DNA of 64,000 nucleotides from Clostridium_AD sp050717535 (lineage in GTDB: Bacteria; Bacillota; Clostridia; Clostridiales; Clostridiaceae), in NCBI RefSeq assembly GCF_050717535.1, contig NZ_JBOITM010000067.1, positions 87,946 to 151,945 on the forward strand, given 5' to 3'. This document shows, piece after piece, positions 26,323-35,605 of this stretch. Every line of letters begins with the position of its first letter. The stretch's first letter is position 1. A program made the position numbers and the translations under genes. Under the pieces are notes generated by a model, which saw only the letters and a program-made list of their open reading frames with translations, made no database searches and was not told where the DNA came from.

Positions 26323-27276
26323 TTATTGGTCAATTTCTATTTCATTATTTATCAAAAGTTCAACTCTATCATCAGTTTCAAAATGACTGTTTTTTATTCC
26401 ACTTAAATTAACTTGTAATGAATTTCCGTCTCCTTTGACTATGTACTCTGTATGGGAACCCATAAAGGTTTTACTAATTATTTTATAGTTTGCGGTGCTA
26501 CCATATTTTATATTAATATCTTCCGGTCGAATAAGAATATATTTTTCACCTTTTTTGATTATATTAGATTTTCCTATAAGTGAAGAAATATATGTATTTA
26601 CCGGATTAAAATATACCTGTTTAGGAGTTCCGATTTGTACAATATTTCCTTTATCCATTATTACAATTTTATCTGATAAACAAAGTGCTTCTTCTTGATC
26701 ATGTGTTACAAAGATCATTGTTATATTTAATTTTTTTTGCAATTCTTTAAGTTCTTCTCTTAGTTTAACTCTTAAATTAGCATCTAAATTGCTTAAAGGT
26801 TCATCTAATAAAAGAATTTTAGGATTTGTTGCCATTGCCCTAGCTAAAGCAACTCTCTGTTGTTGGCCACCGCTTAAGTTACCGACTCTACTTTTTTCAT
26901 GTCCCAAAAGTCCAACAATTTCAAGATATTGCTTTGCAATTTCTAATGCTTCTTTTTTCTTCTTTTTTCTTGAAAATCTAATTCCATAGCTAACATTTTC
27001 AATAACATTCATATGAGGGAACAGGGCATAGCTCTGAAAAACAGTTGAAATAGGTCTTTCTTCAGCAGGGTAATTTGTGATATCTATATTATCTAAAAGA
27101 ATTTTTCCACTGTCTGCTTTTAAAAATCCCCCTATCATATTTAATGTGGTGGTTTTTCCGCATCCAGAAGGTCCAAGTAATGTTACAAATTCACCTTTGT
27201 TAACCTGCAAATTAATATTTTTTGCACCATTATTAGTGTCGTACAATTTTTGTAAATTAATTATCTCTAGAAACAT
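26323..27276 (-). CDS. ABC importer ATP-binding protein, ferric/2-aminoethylphosphonate type
   Basis: The 317-residue protein shows Walker A GPSGCGKTT (34-42), signature LSGGQQQR and Walker B ILLLDEPLSNLD, all intact. The C-terminal about 85 residues form a TOBE-like domain (ILIRPEDINIKYG). It belongs to the FbpC/PotA-like group. It is the last gene of a three-gene unit (binding protein, permease, ATPase) and starts one base after the permease frame ends. The permease carries an internal stop, so the transporter may be dead although this subunit is sound. Confidence 0.87.
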   Translation of the reverse strand: MFLEIINLQKLYDTNNGAKNINLQVNKGEFVTLLGPSGCGKTTTLNMIGGFLKADSGKILLDNIDITNYPAEERPISTVFQSYALFPHMNVIENVSYGIRFSRKKKKKEALEIAKQYLEIVGLLGHEKSRVGNLSGGQQQRVALARAMATNPKILLLDEPLSNLDANLRVKLREELKELQKKLNITMIFVTHDQEEALCLSDKIVIMDKGNIVQIGTPKQVYFNPVNTYISSLIGKSNIIKKGEKYILIRPEDINIKYGSTANYKIISKTFMGSHTEYIVKGDGNSLQVNLSGIKNSHFETDDRVELLINNEIEIDQ

Positions 27277-29007
27277 TTATTTACCTCCATTTTTGTTTAG
27301 TAAACGAATTGCAATTAGATTTATAGATACAGTTACTAAAATCATGAAACTTGCTAAAACAGATCCTAATCCATATTGACCATTTTGAATAGCTTTAAAC
27401 ATCTCCGTGCTTATCAGGGTTTTTCCACGAGAGATAAGAAATATAACTGCCCCTATTGTAGTCATACATGTTGTAAATATCATAATAAAGCTAGTTTAAA
27501 AAACTGGTTTTAATAGTGGAAATATAATATTTGATAAAATTTTAATTTTGGAGGCTCCTAAATCTCGCGCAGCATCTTCTATTTTTAAGTCTATTTTAGT
27601 AAAAGCAGCATTTGCAGCTTTATTTGAAACAGATATTTGACGGAACGTAAAATTCAAAATTATAATAATGGCTGTATCTGTCAGCAATAATGGTTTATTG
27701 TTAAAAGCAACTATATAACCTAACCCAAAAAAAGTACCAGGAATGATATATGGCAAAGAAGATATAAATTCAAAATATTTCATATAAACTATCTTTCTTC
27801 TTCGAGTGAAATAAGATAGTGTGATTCCAATTAGTGATGCTAGAACTGCAGCGGTTACTCCATACAAAATGCTTCTTGTAAAGGAATTGATTTGACCAGG
27901 TTTTAAATCTTCAAAATTTGCAGTTGTAAACCTGATTTTTCCAGAGGAAGTATTCGAAATAGTTGATAGAAAAATATTACCATACTTTAGAATCATAACT
28001 ACAAAAAAAAGCGATGTTATGGTTGCTAAAAAAAGCTTTAAATACTTAGGCATATCAAATTCATATGAACTATTAGAAAAAGATTTATTTCCATCTGACA
28101 TATTATCTGCCTTAGTCATATTTTTGTTATAAAAATAGAAGGCAATCATTGCGGGTTGAACAAGAAGCACACTTATTGCTGAAGCTTTTCCTAAATTTGC
28201 ACTTGATATTATTGTCATATATGCCTCGGTTGCAAGAACCTTGAATTTTCCACCTATAATTATAGGAGTTCCAAAATCTGCTAAATTCATGGTGAACAAA
28301 ATGAATAATACAGACATTATTCCTGATGATGAAGCTGGAATTATAACATTTTTTAATGTTTGTAACGGTGTCGCTCCTAAATCTCTGGATGCTAATATTA
28401 GCCTTAAATCCATACTATTAAGAGTATTAATCAGTAAAATTGAGGCAAAAGATATTTGTCCGATTGTTTGTAAAAGAATAACCCCTTGGCAGCCATAGGG
28501 ATTTACACTAAGCCCAAATATTCCATTAGTAATTAAACCTCTTCGCCCAAATAACATAATTAAAGCTAATGCGGATACAAAAGGTGGAGAAATCATGGTA
28601 AGCATCAATGAAAAACTAATGAGTTTCTTCATTTTACCTTTTTTGATGAAAACATAGAGTGCAATACAAAATGCAATCATTACTGTGAATATAGATGAAA
28701 GAGTTGAAACTAAAATACTATTTTTTATTAATTGTATATTGTCTTCATTAAGTAAATTTTTATATTGTTGTAAAGAAAAAACACCATTTTTATAGACACT
28801 TGTAGCAATTATAGAAAATATAGGAAATAAAATAAACAGAAGTATGCTTACTATTATTGAGAATAAAATTAATTTTTCTAATAGAAAGTCAAATGAGAGA
28901 GTTGAAAAACCAACTCTCCCTTTGGGCTTTCTATTATTATTTATTCCCAATAATCTCTTTCCACTTTGATAGTGTAGATTCTCTTGTCTTACCCATTTTT
29001 TCAACAT
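27277..29007 (-). pseudogene. ABC importer permease (fused two-domain) with an in-frame stop
   Basis: The reading frame encodes about 575 residues of a double-length FbpB-like permease with two binding-protein-dependent transport domains and about 12 helices. One domain end carries the EAA-like loop RDLGATPLQTLKNVIIP and the other RDLGASKIKILSNIIFP. The sequence KPVF is followed by TAA at 27496-27498, and then the same frame resumes with TSFIMIFTTCMTTIGAV and runs to 27277. The stop removes the last two helices. The true start is unclear: ATG 29007 lies inside the binding-protein gene, and TTG 28950 after GGAAAGAG is an alternative. Confidence 0.8.
28897..28918 (-). promoter_or_regulatory. 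Hairpin between binding-protein gene and permease gene
   Basis: GAGAGTTG and CAACTCTC form a perfect 8-base stem just after the binding-protein stop and inside the permease 5' coding region. Hairpins here often stabilise the upstream mRNA, giving excess binding protein. Confidence 0.4.
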
Positions 29008-29974
29008 CTAATTTCACAAGCTTACTAGTATCTAATTTCTTTAATAAATCTGGAACTACAACATCAGCTCTTGCCATGATTCTTGCATCTGCTTCCTTTA
29101 ATACGTTTTGACCTTCTTTAGAAAGCATATAATCTACAAATACTTTAGCTGCTCCTAAATTTTTTGTGTTTTTGAATATTGCTATGGGTGCAGGTGTCCA
29201 TGGAATCAAATCTTGTGGAGAAATTACATCAACAGGACTTTGTTTTTCCATTTTAAAAGAACCACCCGTTAATGCGACAACACCTATTGCAAATTCTCCA
29301 GCGGCAACTTTTTCTAGTGGTTCTCCGCCACCTTTTGCGAAGAAAGAAATGTTCTTATTTAATCTTGAAAAATAATCCCAACCTTTTTCTTCTCCCCATG
29401 CTTGGTTTAAACCGCTAACCAAAGCATAACTTGTTCCTGAAATAGAGGGATCTGCCATGATGATTTCATCTTTATATTTAGGATTTGCAAGGTCTTCCCA
29501 TGTTTTTGGAACTTCTAATCCTTTTTTTGTAAGAATATCCTTATTTACAACAAAGCCTATTGGGACAAGAGCTAATCCAGTATAATTACCATTTTTTTCT
29601 TTATACTGGGTGTCAATGCCTGCTGCTTCTGGAGAGATATATGATTGTAAATAGCCTAAATCTCTTGCTGCAATATAGCTATCAACACCTCCACCAAACC
29701 AAACATCTAAATTAGTTTTTCCGTTTTCAGCCTTAAGCTTTGCTAATTCTGCGCCTGTAGAAATTTCTACATATTCAATCTTAATTCCAGTTTTTTCAGT
29801 GAATTTCGCAAATGAATTTTCAGCGCCACCATAAGCTAATGGTATATTTAATGTAACACCATCATATGGATTTTTAGTCTTATCTGTAGCTGCGGTTGAG
29901 TCTTCACCCTTAGAACAACCAATAAAAGTCGCAACACTAATTAATAAAAAAATCGAAATAATTATTTTTTTCAT
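28937..29974 (-). CDS. ABC importer substrate-binding lipoprotein, ferric-iron type
   Basis: The 345-residue extracytoplasmic binding protein has a signal peptide with the lipobox FIGC (cysteine at residue 20). The mature domain has the bacterial extracellular solute-binding pattern: LDVWFGGGVDSYIAARDLG, ISGTSYALVSGLNQAWGEE, and IPWTPAPIAIFKNTKNLG. Relatives bind Fe3+ (AfuA/FbpA) or 2-aminoethylphosphonate; the ligand cannot be fixed. It is the first gene of the unit and overlaps the permease frame. Confidence 0.83.
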   Translation of the reverse strand: MKKIIISIFLLISVATFIGCSKGEDSTAATDKTKNPYDGVTLNIPLAYGGAENSFAKFTEKTGIKIEYVEISTGAELAKLKAENGKTNLDVWFGGGVDSYIAARDLGYLQSYISPEAAGIDTQYKEKNGNYTGLALVPIGFVVNKDILTKKGLEVPKTWEDLANPKYKDEIIMADPSISGTSYALVSGLNQAWGEEKGWDYFSRLNKNISFFAKGGGEPLEKVAAGEFAIGVVALTGGSFKMEKQSPVDVISPQDLIPWTPAPIAIFKNTKNLGAAKVFVDYMLSKEGQNVLKEADARIMARADVVVPDLLKKLDTSKLVKLDVEKMGKTRESTLSKWKEIIGNK

Positions 29975-30018
29975 AGTAACTCTCCTTGTATTGTAAATTA
30001 TTTATAGCGAACATTTTA

Positions 30019-30048
30019 ATTATATAGAAAAAATCTATATAAATCCAA
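30019..30048 (-). promoter_or_regulatory. Promoter of the ABC importer with overlapping inverted repeat
   Basis: On the minus strand TTGGAT and TATAAT are 18 bases apart. The palindrome TATATAGA-N5-TCTATATA (30021-30041) covers the spacer and part of the -10. This is a likely repressor site; iron-dependent control would fit the binding protein but is not shown. The rest of 30049-30316 is AT-rich with no feature I can support. Confidence 0.45.
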
Positions 30049-30316
30049 TTCAAAGTTACTATAGTTGTAGGAATGTGTATTTATATTTCTAATATCAGCT
30101 TTACAAAAGACACCTTAAACATTTAGAAAATTATATAGTAATGAAAAATGTTATATGAGTTACTCAAAGTACTCTTTTTAGGGTATAATATATTAGTAAA
30201 AGAATAAACTATACTTTGAAAATATTCATTGTGAATATTAATTTATTGTTAAAAGTCTTTTAAAAATGTAAAAAATGTAATGCATATAAAAAATAAATAA
30301 GAGGGTGGTAAAACAT

Positions 30317-30457
30317 ATGAAAAATGATATGAGTAAAAACATGGAAATAATGAAAAAAGTCATCGACCAGAAAAAAGAAAAATCTTCAAAGCAGAAAAAT
30401 ACTAAGAGACCTGCAATTTACGGAACACAAAGTGCAGGAGCAGGTAACATTAAATAG
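30317..30457 (+). CDS. Small basic protein, 46 residues
   Basis: An ATG with GAGGGTGGT 8 bases upstream opens 46 codons: a lysine-rich helix (MSKNMEIMKKVIDQKKEKSS) and then RPAIYGTQSAGAGNIK. A strong terminator follows 20 bases after the stop, so the gene forms a complete transcription unit. The charged helix plus a glycine-rich tail suggest nucleic-acid binding or a structural role, but I do not recognise a family. Confidence 0.55.
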   Translation: MKNDMSKNMEIMKKVIDQKKEKSSKQKNTKRPAIYGTQSAGAGNIK

Positions 30458-30476
30458 TCTTTAATGTTAGTAGAAA

Positions 30477-30536
30477 AGATAGGATGGTGCAAAATGATTT
30501 TTGAAAATCATTTAATGCATCATCCTATTTTTTTTA
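30477..30536 (+). terminator. Intrinsic terminator of the small basic protein gene
   Basis: A long hairpin (ATAGGATGGTGCA with TGCATCATCCTAT, plus an inner AAATGATT/AATCATTT stem) ends in TTTTTTTT. Confidence 0.88.
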
Positions 30537-30585
30537 GAAACTCATATTATAATAGTAAATCCCACAAACATCACTGTGAAAAACA

Positions 30586-31911
30586 TTATTCATTCAAAGA
30601 AGTTTCTTTGGCAAAAGAAAAATCTTTTACTATACTAAATAAAAATCCTAATAGAGCACCAACTAAGGATGGCACTACCCAAACAAGCCCCTCCTTTGAT
30701 AAAGGCATAGAACTCAAAAATGACATTTTAAGTCCAACTTGATTTAATGAATCAGATATACTAAAAATAGCAGTAAATAGCATACTGAAAGAATATACGG
30801 AGTTATAACCTTTAAATATGTTATGGGTGAAGGCAAGTACAATAAGTACTATTGCCATAGGATATATAGCTGTTAAAACAGGTACAGATATACTTAGTAT
30901 TTTAGTTAAACCTACATTTGCAAATAGCATACTGAATAGTGTTATTCCAGAAACCCAAACCTTATAGCTAACCTTTGGAATTATCCTTGAGAAGTATTCA
31001 CTACATGAGGTTATAAGACCAACAGAAGTTGTAAGGCAAGCTAGCCCAAAAACTAAACCTAGTATTATAAGACCATTTGAATTAAAAAGATAAGAAACTA
31101 CTTTTGTTAATGTTTGCGCTCCATTTTCAGTAGTGCCAAATCTAGTTTGAGCAGCGGCGCCTAGGCATGCAAGCATTAAATATATTAAAGTTAATACAAG
31201 ACCAGCTATAAGTCCAGCTTTTATTGTGTAGGAGCTTAAAGCTTTTTTATCTGTAATTCCTTGTTTTTTTAAAACTAATGCAATAACTATTCCAAAATTA
31301 AGGGCAGCAATGGCATCCATAGTCATATATCCATCTAAAAATCCTTTTAATACAGGAAAGTTACCATAATCCCCTATTGGAGCATTGAAGTTACCAATTG
31401 GTTTTACTAAACTACCTATAAATATTATTAATATAAGCATTAAGATAGCAGGGGTTAGTACCTTGCCAAAACGATCTATTAATTTATTAGGAGTCATACT
31501 GAGCCAAAACGCTAAACCAAAGAAGCATAATGTATATACAAAAAGAGGCAAAGCTCCACCAGCTGATGCTTTTAAAAACGGTGCTATGCTTGTTTCAAAA
31601 GATAAACTAGCAGCACGTGGTATGCCTAAAAATGGTCCTATTGATAAATATATTAATAATGTAAAAATAAGTGCGAAGGGTTTATTAACCCTACTGGCTA
31701 AATTTTGAAGGCCATCAGCTTTTGCAACAACAGCTACTGCAAGGATTGGTAGGCCTACTGCAGAGGCAAGAAAGCCAGATAGCGAGAGTAAAAGATTTGT
31801 ACCTGACATTTGTCCAAGTACAGGGGGAAAGATTAAGTTTCCAGCTCCAAAAAACATTGAAAATAGCATTAAACTAACTAACATTAAATTTTTTCTTGAT
31901 AATTTATTCAT
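30586..31911 (-). CDS. brnQ: Branched-chain amino acid:cation symporter BrnQ
   Basis: The 441-residue protein has 12 membrane helices and the family N-terminus LFSMFFGAGNLIFPPVLGQ. It takes up leucine, isoleucine and valine with a cation. I place the start at ATG 31911 with GGAGGAATTACG upstream; a longer frame upstream to 31977 runs into the T-box terminator and has no ribosome site. A T-box leader precedes it, so expression rises when the cognate tRNA is uncharged. Confidence 0.92.
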   Translation of the reverse strand: MNKLSRKNLMLVSLMLFSMFFGAGNLIFPPVLGQMSGTNLLLSLSGFLASAVGLPILAVAVVAKADGLQNLASRVNKPFALIFTLLIYLSIGPFLGIPRAASLSFETSIAPFLKASAGGALPLFVYTLCFFGLAFWLSMTPNKLIDRFGKVLTPAILMLILIIFIGSLVKPIGNFNAPIGDYGNFPVLKGFLDGYMTMDAIAALNFGIVIALVLKKQGITDKKALSSYTIKAGLIAGLVLTLIYLMLACLGAAAQTRFGTTENGAQTLTKVVSYLFNSNGLIILGLVFGLACLTTSVGLITSCSEYFSRIIPKVSYKVWVSGITLFSMLFANVGLTKILSISVPVLTAIYPMAIVLIVLAFTHNIFKGYNSVYSFSMLFTAIFSISDSLNQVGLKMSFLSSMPLSKEGLVWVVPSLVGALLGFLFSIVKDFSFAKETSLNE

Positions 31912-31997
31912 CGTAATTCCTCCAAAAATATTATTTTTTTTGTTATTGATTATTATATCGCTAATGTCACTGTCCACTAAACCACCTCCTTTTAAAA

Positions 31998-32265
31998 TAA
32001 AAAAAGCCCGTCCCTATAAAAGGGACGAGCATTATGCACGTGTTACCACCCAAAATCCACTAAAATTAAAATTCTTAACTTTAATAGCACTTAGCAAGAT
32101 ACCAATTGATATCTGTTCCTTGTAATGGTGGACGGCCATTAAACCTTATTATATTTCAGGTTTACTTCTCAGAGATGATTTTCGGATATAGACTGCACGT
32201 TGACTCTCACCAAATGTCAACTCTCTTTTGAACAGATACTAAAACCTACTCTTTCTCGTCATCAA
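31998..32265 (-). promoter_or_regulatory. T-box riboswitch leader of brnQ
   Basis: On the minus strand the leader contains the stem I region with the specifier-loop sequence GAAAATCATCTCTGAG, the conserved T-box TTTGGGTGGTAACACGTG (32037-32051 region) and a terminator (GCCCGTCCC paired with GGGACGAGC plus a T7 run, 32001-32030). The specifier is most simply read as AUC (isoleucine) followed by A, which suits a branched-chain transporter, but alternative frames in the loop cannot be excluded. Confidence 0.9.
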
Positions 32266-32353
32266 ATTTATTATTTATCTTGTAAAAGAATGTAACATAT
32301 AAAAAAGATATTGTCAATAAATAAACGATTTTATGAAAATATAAATTACCTAT

Positions 32354-32403
32354 TGACACATGGAGGTTACGGTTGTAAACTGTACTTGAGGTTACAACAG
32401 TAA
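32354..32403 (+). promoter_or_regulatory. blaI promoter with two BlaI-type operators
   Basis: TTGACA (32354-32359) precedes TAAACT (32376-32381) by 16 bases. Two dyads, TTACGGTTGTAA (32367-32378) and TTACAACAGTAA (32392-32403), share TTAC-N4-GTAA and are 25 bases apart. The first overlaps the -10, so binding would block transcription of the operon. Confidence 0.6.
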
Positions 32404-32422
32404 ACTCAAGGGGGGACTGAAT

Positions 32423-32815
32423 ATGAGTTCATTGGTTTCAAAAATAACAGATTCAGAGGTTGAAGTTATTCGAGTATTATGGGAAGCCGGTTGTGAACTT
32501 CCAATAGCAGATATTAGAAAAACACTTGAGCAGACCAGTAAATGGGAAGCCTCTACAATAAAAACCTTACTTCGCAGACTCTGTGAAAAAGGTGTAGTTT
32601 TAGCCACTAAAAAAGAAGTGTTTTATTATAAACCTTTGGTTACTGAGACAGAATACAATGAATATACCACCCAAAGTTTAATTAATCGGTTATATTCTGG
32701 GAGTGCCAAGAAACTTGTGGCATCTCTTTTGGGAAGTGAAAAGCTTGATGATACTGATATTGAAGAGCTACGTGATCTATTTAAGGTAGGTGATAGTGAT
32801 GAACGCCACAGTTAA
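32423..32815 (+). CDS. BlaI/MecI/CopY family repressor
   Basis: The 130-residue winged-helix repressor has the family pattern ITDSEVEVIRVLWEAG near the N-terminus and WEASTIKTLLRRLCEKGVV, the recognition region, near 40-58. The C-terminal dimerisation helix includes the usual cleavage area. Such proteins repress until cut or displaced after a signal from the partner metallopeptidase. AAGGGGGGA precedes the ATG. It overlaps the M56 gene by 17 bases. Confidence 0.9.
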   Translation: MSSLVSKITDSEVEVIRVLWEAGCELPIADIRKTLEQTSKWEASTIKTLLRRLCEKGVVLATKKEVFYYKPLVTETEYNEYTTQSLINRLYSGSAKKLVASLLGSEKLDDTDIEELRDLFKVGDSDERHS

Positions 32816-34709
32816 GTTATTACTATCGCTTTCTTTGTCAGGTAGTATTCTTGCAGCATTAATATTTGCTGTGAAGCCATTTATGAAGCACAAGCTTTCA
32901 AGGTCAATTCAATACTATATTTGGATTGTAGTACTGCTAAGATTGATACTACCATTTTCTTTTGAAACAAGTATTATGAATGAGTTGTTTTATGGCAATC
33001 AAACATCAGTGGTAGCAAGTTCTCAAGGTATAAAACAATCAGTGGTGGGGACTGCTACAAAAATATCTAATTCAAATTCACTACCAAATGTTCAAGAAAA
33101 TGTAGCTAATGGTGTTTATAATGATGATGCTGACCATGGTAAATATTTTCAGGATCTATTTAATCACTATAGTGTGTATCTTTGGCTAATGGGAGTATTA
33201 ATTACACTCAGTGTTAACTTAACAGGGTATGCTAGATTTTTAAAATACTTGAAGAAATCAAATATTTTAGCTACTAATAGAGAAAACGAAATGCTAGTTA
33301 CATTATTGAATGGACGACACAGGGTAAAGCTTTTCCGTAATCAATTTTTGAATACACCAATGCTAATCGGAATTGTAAAACCTTCTATTATTATTCCCGA
33401 TATTAACTTTAATGAAAAGCAATTTAAAAATATTCTGCTTCATGAAATTGTACATCTTAAACGGTTTGATATCGCGGTAAAATGGCTAACGATGATAGCC
33501 TCAGCAATTCACTGGTTTAACCCGCTTATGTATTTTATTAAAAAAGAAATTAATAGTTCTTGTGAATTATCTTGTGATGAAGCGGTTATCAAAAATCTTA
33601 GTCCTTCAGAAAAACAAGATTATGGTGATACATTGATATCTGTTGTAGCACAATATAAATATCCTAGTGGGATATTGCAAGTAACTATGTGTGAAGAAAA
33701 AAAGGGTTTAAAAGAAAGATTGATAGCAATTATGAATCATACTAGAAAATCAAAAAAAGTAATAATTCTCTCTGTAATTTTACTAGGAGGTCTTATATTT
33801 GGTGCATTATATTTAGGCGCTGGAGTTGGAGCTGTAAAAAACACTCCCTTTGATATATATATAAATGTAGAAGATCAAGAAGCAAAAATCGCACTCATGG
33901 GTACCTATTCATGGAAATATAATGGTGAGAATATTGAGGCAGACTCAGATGATCCTAAAAATTTCAATTATAAATTAGAGAATATTACTTCAGTAAAACC
34001 AGGTCAACAATTTGTTATTGGTACACAGAAATTAAAAAAGGATAAAGAATATGATTTTTCAATAGAACAGATTTCTATATATAAAGACGGTAAGTCCATA
34101 GAATTATACAAGCCAGTACCACCAAGCTCTGTGCAGGGAGATTCAGGGTTAGGTATGACTGCACCAAAAGATGCGGGTGAATATATTTATACCTTGCGAT
34201 TAAACTTTAAAGATAGAGGAACAGTTAGCTATGGGTTTGTTGTAAAAGTTGGTATGCCATCATACGATTTAATTGGGATTTCAAAATATAAAACGCAATA
34301 TTTAGGTGATAACAGCAAGGTTTCTGTTATAGTAAATGCTCTCCCTGTGCCTTATAACTACTTTAAACAACAATTTATATCAATGGTAACAGAAAATAAG
34401 CCATACAAGCTTAATGTATTTTATGAAGCGAGAAAGGATGCTTCACATATCATTGAGTGGCCTGTTGCCAAAGATGATAATAATGTAACTTATTTTAATA
34501 TAAACAGAAATGCATTAGTTTTATTTTGCATGATTGATAATCTTGATGAGGTAACATTTGCATTTCGTGATTCACAATCAGAGGGGAAATTAGATGAATC
34601 AAAATATAATTACACCTATTCATTCCTAAGAGATTCCTTTGAAAAGAAATATGGTGACCTTTCTGTTCTTGGTGCGAAATTAGACTTACTTAAAGATGCA
34701 TTAGAGTAG
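32799..34709 (+). CDS. BlaR1-like M56 family metallopeptidase with DUF4825-type sensor region
   Basis: The 636-residue membrane protein has four helices in its first about 340 residues around a zinc site, H215-E216-x-x-H219 (LLHEIVHLKRFD), with a downstream CELSCDEAV block carrying a further ligand glutamate. The extracellular C-terminal part (about 345-636) is not a penicillin-binding domain: near 475-530 it resembles DUF4825 (KYKTQYLGDNSKVSVIV). The signal sensed is therefore probably not a beta-lactam through acylation. I chose ATG 32799 for its AGGTGATAG site; the upstream GTG codons are less likely. It forms a pair with the BlaI-type repressor. Confidence 0.85.
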   Translation: MNATVKLLLSLSLSGSILAALIFAVKPFMKHKLSRSIQYYIWIVVLLRLILPFSFETSIMNELFYGNQTSVVASSQGIKQSVVGTATKISNSNSLPNVQENVANGVYNDDADHGKYFQDLFNHYSVYLWLMGVLITLSVNLTGYARFLKYLKKSNILATNRENEMLVTLLNGRHRVKLFRNQFLNTPMLIGIVKPSIIIPDINFNEKQFKNILLHEIVHLKRFDIAVKWLTMIASAIHWFNPLMYFIKKEINSSCELSCDEAVIKNLSPSEKQDYGDTLISVVAQYKYPSGILQVTMCEEKKGLKERLIAIMNHTRKSKKVIILSVILLGGLIFGALYLGAGVGAVKNTPFDIYINVEDQEAKIALMGTYSWKYNGENIEADSDDPKNFNYKLENITSVKPGQQFVIGTQKLKKDKEYDFSIEQISIYKDGKSIELYKPVPPSSVQGDSGLGMTAPKDAGEYIYTLRLNFKDRGTVSYGFVVKVGMPSYDLIGISKYKTQYLGDNSKVSVIVNALPVPYNYFKQQFISMVTENKPYKLNVFYEARKDASHIIEWPVAKDDNNVTYFNINRNALVLFCMIDNLDEVTFAFRDSQSEGKLDESKYNYTYSFLRDSFEKKYGDLSVLGAKLDLLKDALE

Positions 34710-34722
34710 AATAATAGAAAAT

Positions 34723-34757
34723 AAATGCGCGAAATAAAAGAATATTTCGCGCATTTG
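34723..34757 (+). terminator. Intrinsic terminator of the blaI-blaR1-like operon
   Basis: AAATGCGCGAAAT and ATTTCGCGCATTT are perfectly complementary; TTTGCATATTTTT follows. Confidence 0.85.
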
Positions 34758-34866
34758 CATATTTTTAAATCAAATTGAGTAGCATCGCTGGTGAATGTAA
34801 AAGTGGGTATAAAAGCACCAATCTTATACATATTATATATTATAGTATTTTAAAGGGGTTAATTTA

Positions 34867-35511
34867 ATGTATAATTTAAAACCAGAAATTTTTGATTTCA
34901 AATCAGTCAAAGGCATTTCAATGAAGCAGCTAGAGGAACATTATAAATTATATTCAGGGTACGTAAAATTACTAAATGAAATTTGGAACACACCTTATAT
35001 GCCTGCGGATTATGCTGATAGTAATGCAACTATGTCAAGAATGCGTAGCTTAAAACTAGGAGAGACATATTCACTGGATGGTGTAAAGCTTCATAATCTT
35101 TATTTTGAAAATATGGTAGGAGGCAATAACATTCCTTATGGACCCGTATTAAATGCTATAGTAAATCAATTTTCTTCTTATGATAATTTCATCTCTTATC
35201 TTACAAATGTAGGGTTATCAATGAGGGGTTGGGCAGTTCTTTCAATAGATCTGCTTGATAACAAATTACACATAATAGGAAGTGATCTACATGATACTGG
35301 GGCAGTATGGCTCTCTTATCCAATATTAATCATGGATGTTTATGAGCATGCATATTTCATGGACTTTGGAACAAATAAAAGAAAATATATTTCTACATTT
35401 GTTGAAAATATAAACTGGGGCATTTTGAATGAAAGATTCCAAAAGTTCGTCTCTTCAATGCAGTTTGGGGATATACATCAACATAGATGTTTTCCAAATA
35501 TTTTTTTATAA
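34867..35511 (+). CDS. Superoxide dismutase (Fe/Mn)-like protein
   Basis: The 214-residue protein has the Fe/Mn superoxide dismutase fold and the four metal ligands in expected places: H25 (LEEHYKLYSGY), H76 (LHNLYFENM), D157 and H161 (IMDVYEHAYFMDFG). The GWAVL segment and the C-terminal FVENINWGILNERF fit as well. It is more divergent than house-keeping enzymes, so the metal and activity are uncertain. It would remove superoxide in the cytoplasm. A terminator follows; it is monocistronic. Confidence 0.8.
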   Translation: MYNLKPEIFDFKSVKGISMKQLEEHYKLYSGYVKLLNEIWNTPYMPADYADSNATMSRMRSLKLGETYSLDGVKLHNLYFENMVGGNNIPYGPVLNAIVNQFSSYDNFISYLTNVGLSMRGWAVLSIDLLDNKLHIIGSDLHDTGAVWLSYPILIMDVYEHAYFMDFGTNKRKYISTFVENINWGILNERFQKFVSSMQFGDIHQHRCFPNIFL

Positions 35512-35569
35512 CTATGTTGAAATAATTTAGTGGCAAAAGTAGAAGTACAATATACATCTTAAGATGTAT

Positions 35570-35602
35570 AAAAGCTGGAGATATAATTCACCGGCTTTTT
35601 TA
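35570..35602 (+). terminator. Intrinsic terminator of the SOD-like gene
   Basis: AAAGCTGG and CCGGCTTT pair with one G-U around a 12-base loop, followed by TTTTTT. Confidence 0.7.
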
Positions 35603-35605
35603 TGC

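Noticed and set aside
31912..31977. Longer N-terminus for BrnQ
   Set aside because: It would begin just after the T-box terminator, without a ribosome site, and adds residues not found in the family; ATG 31911 has GGAGG.
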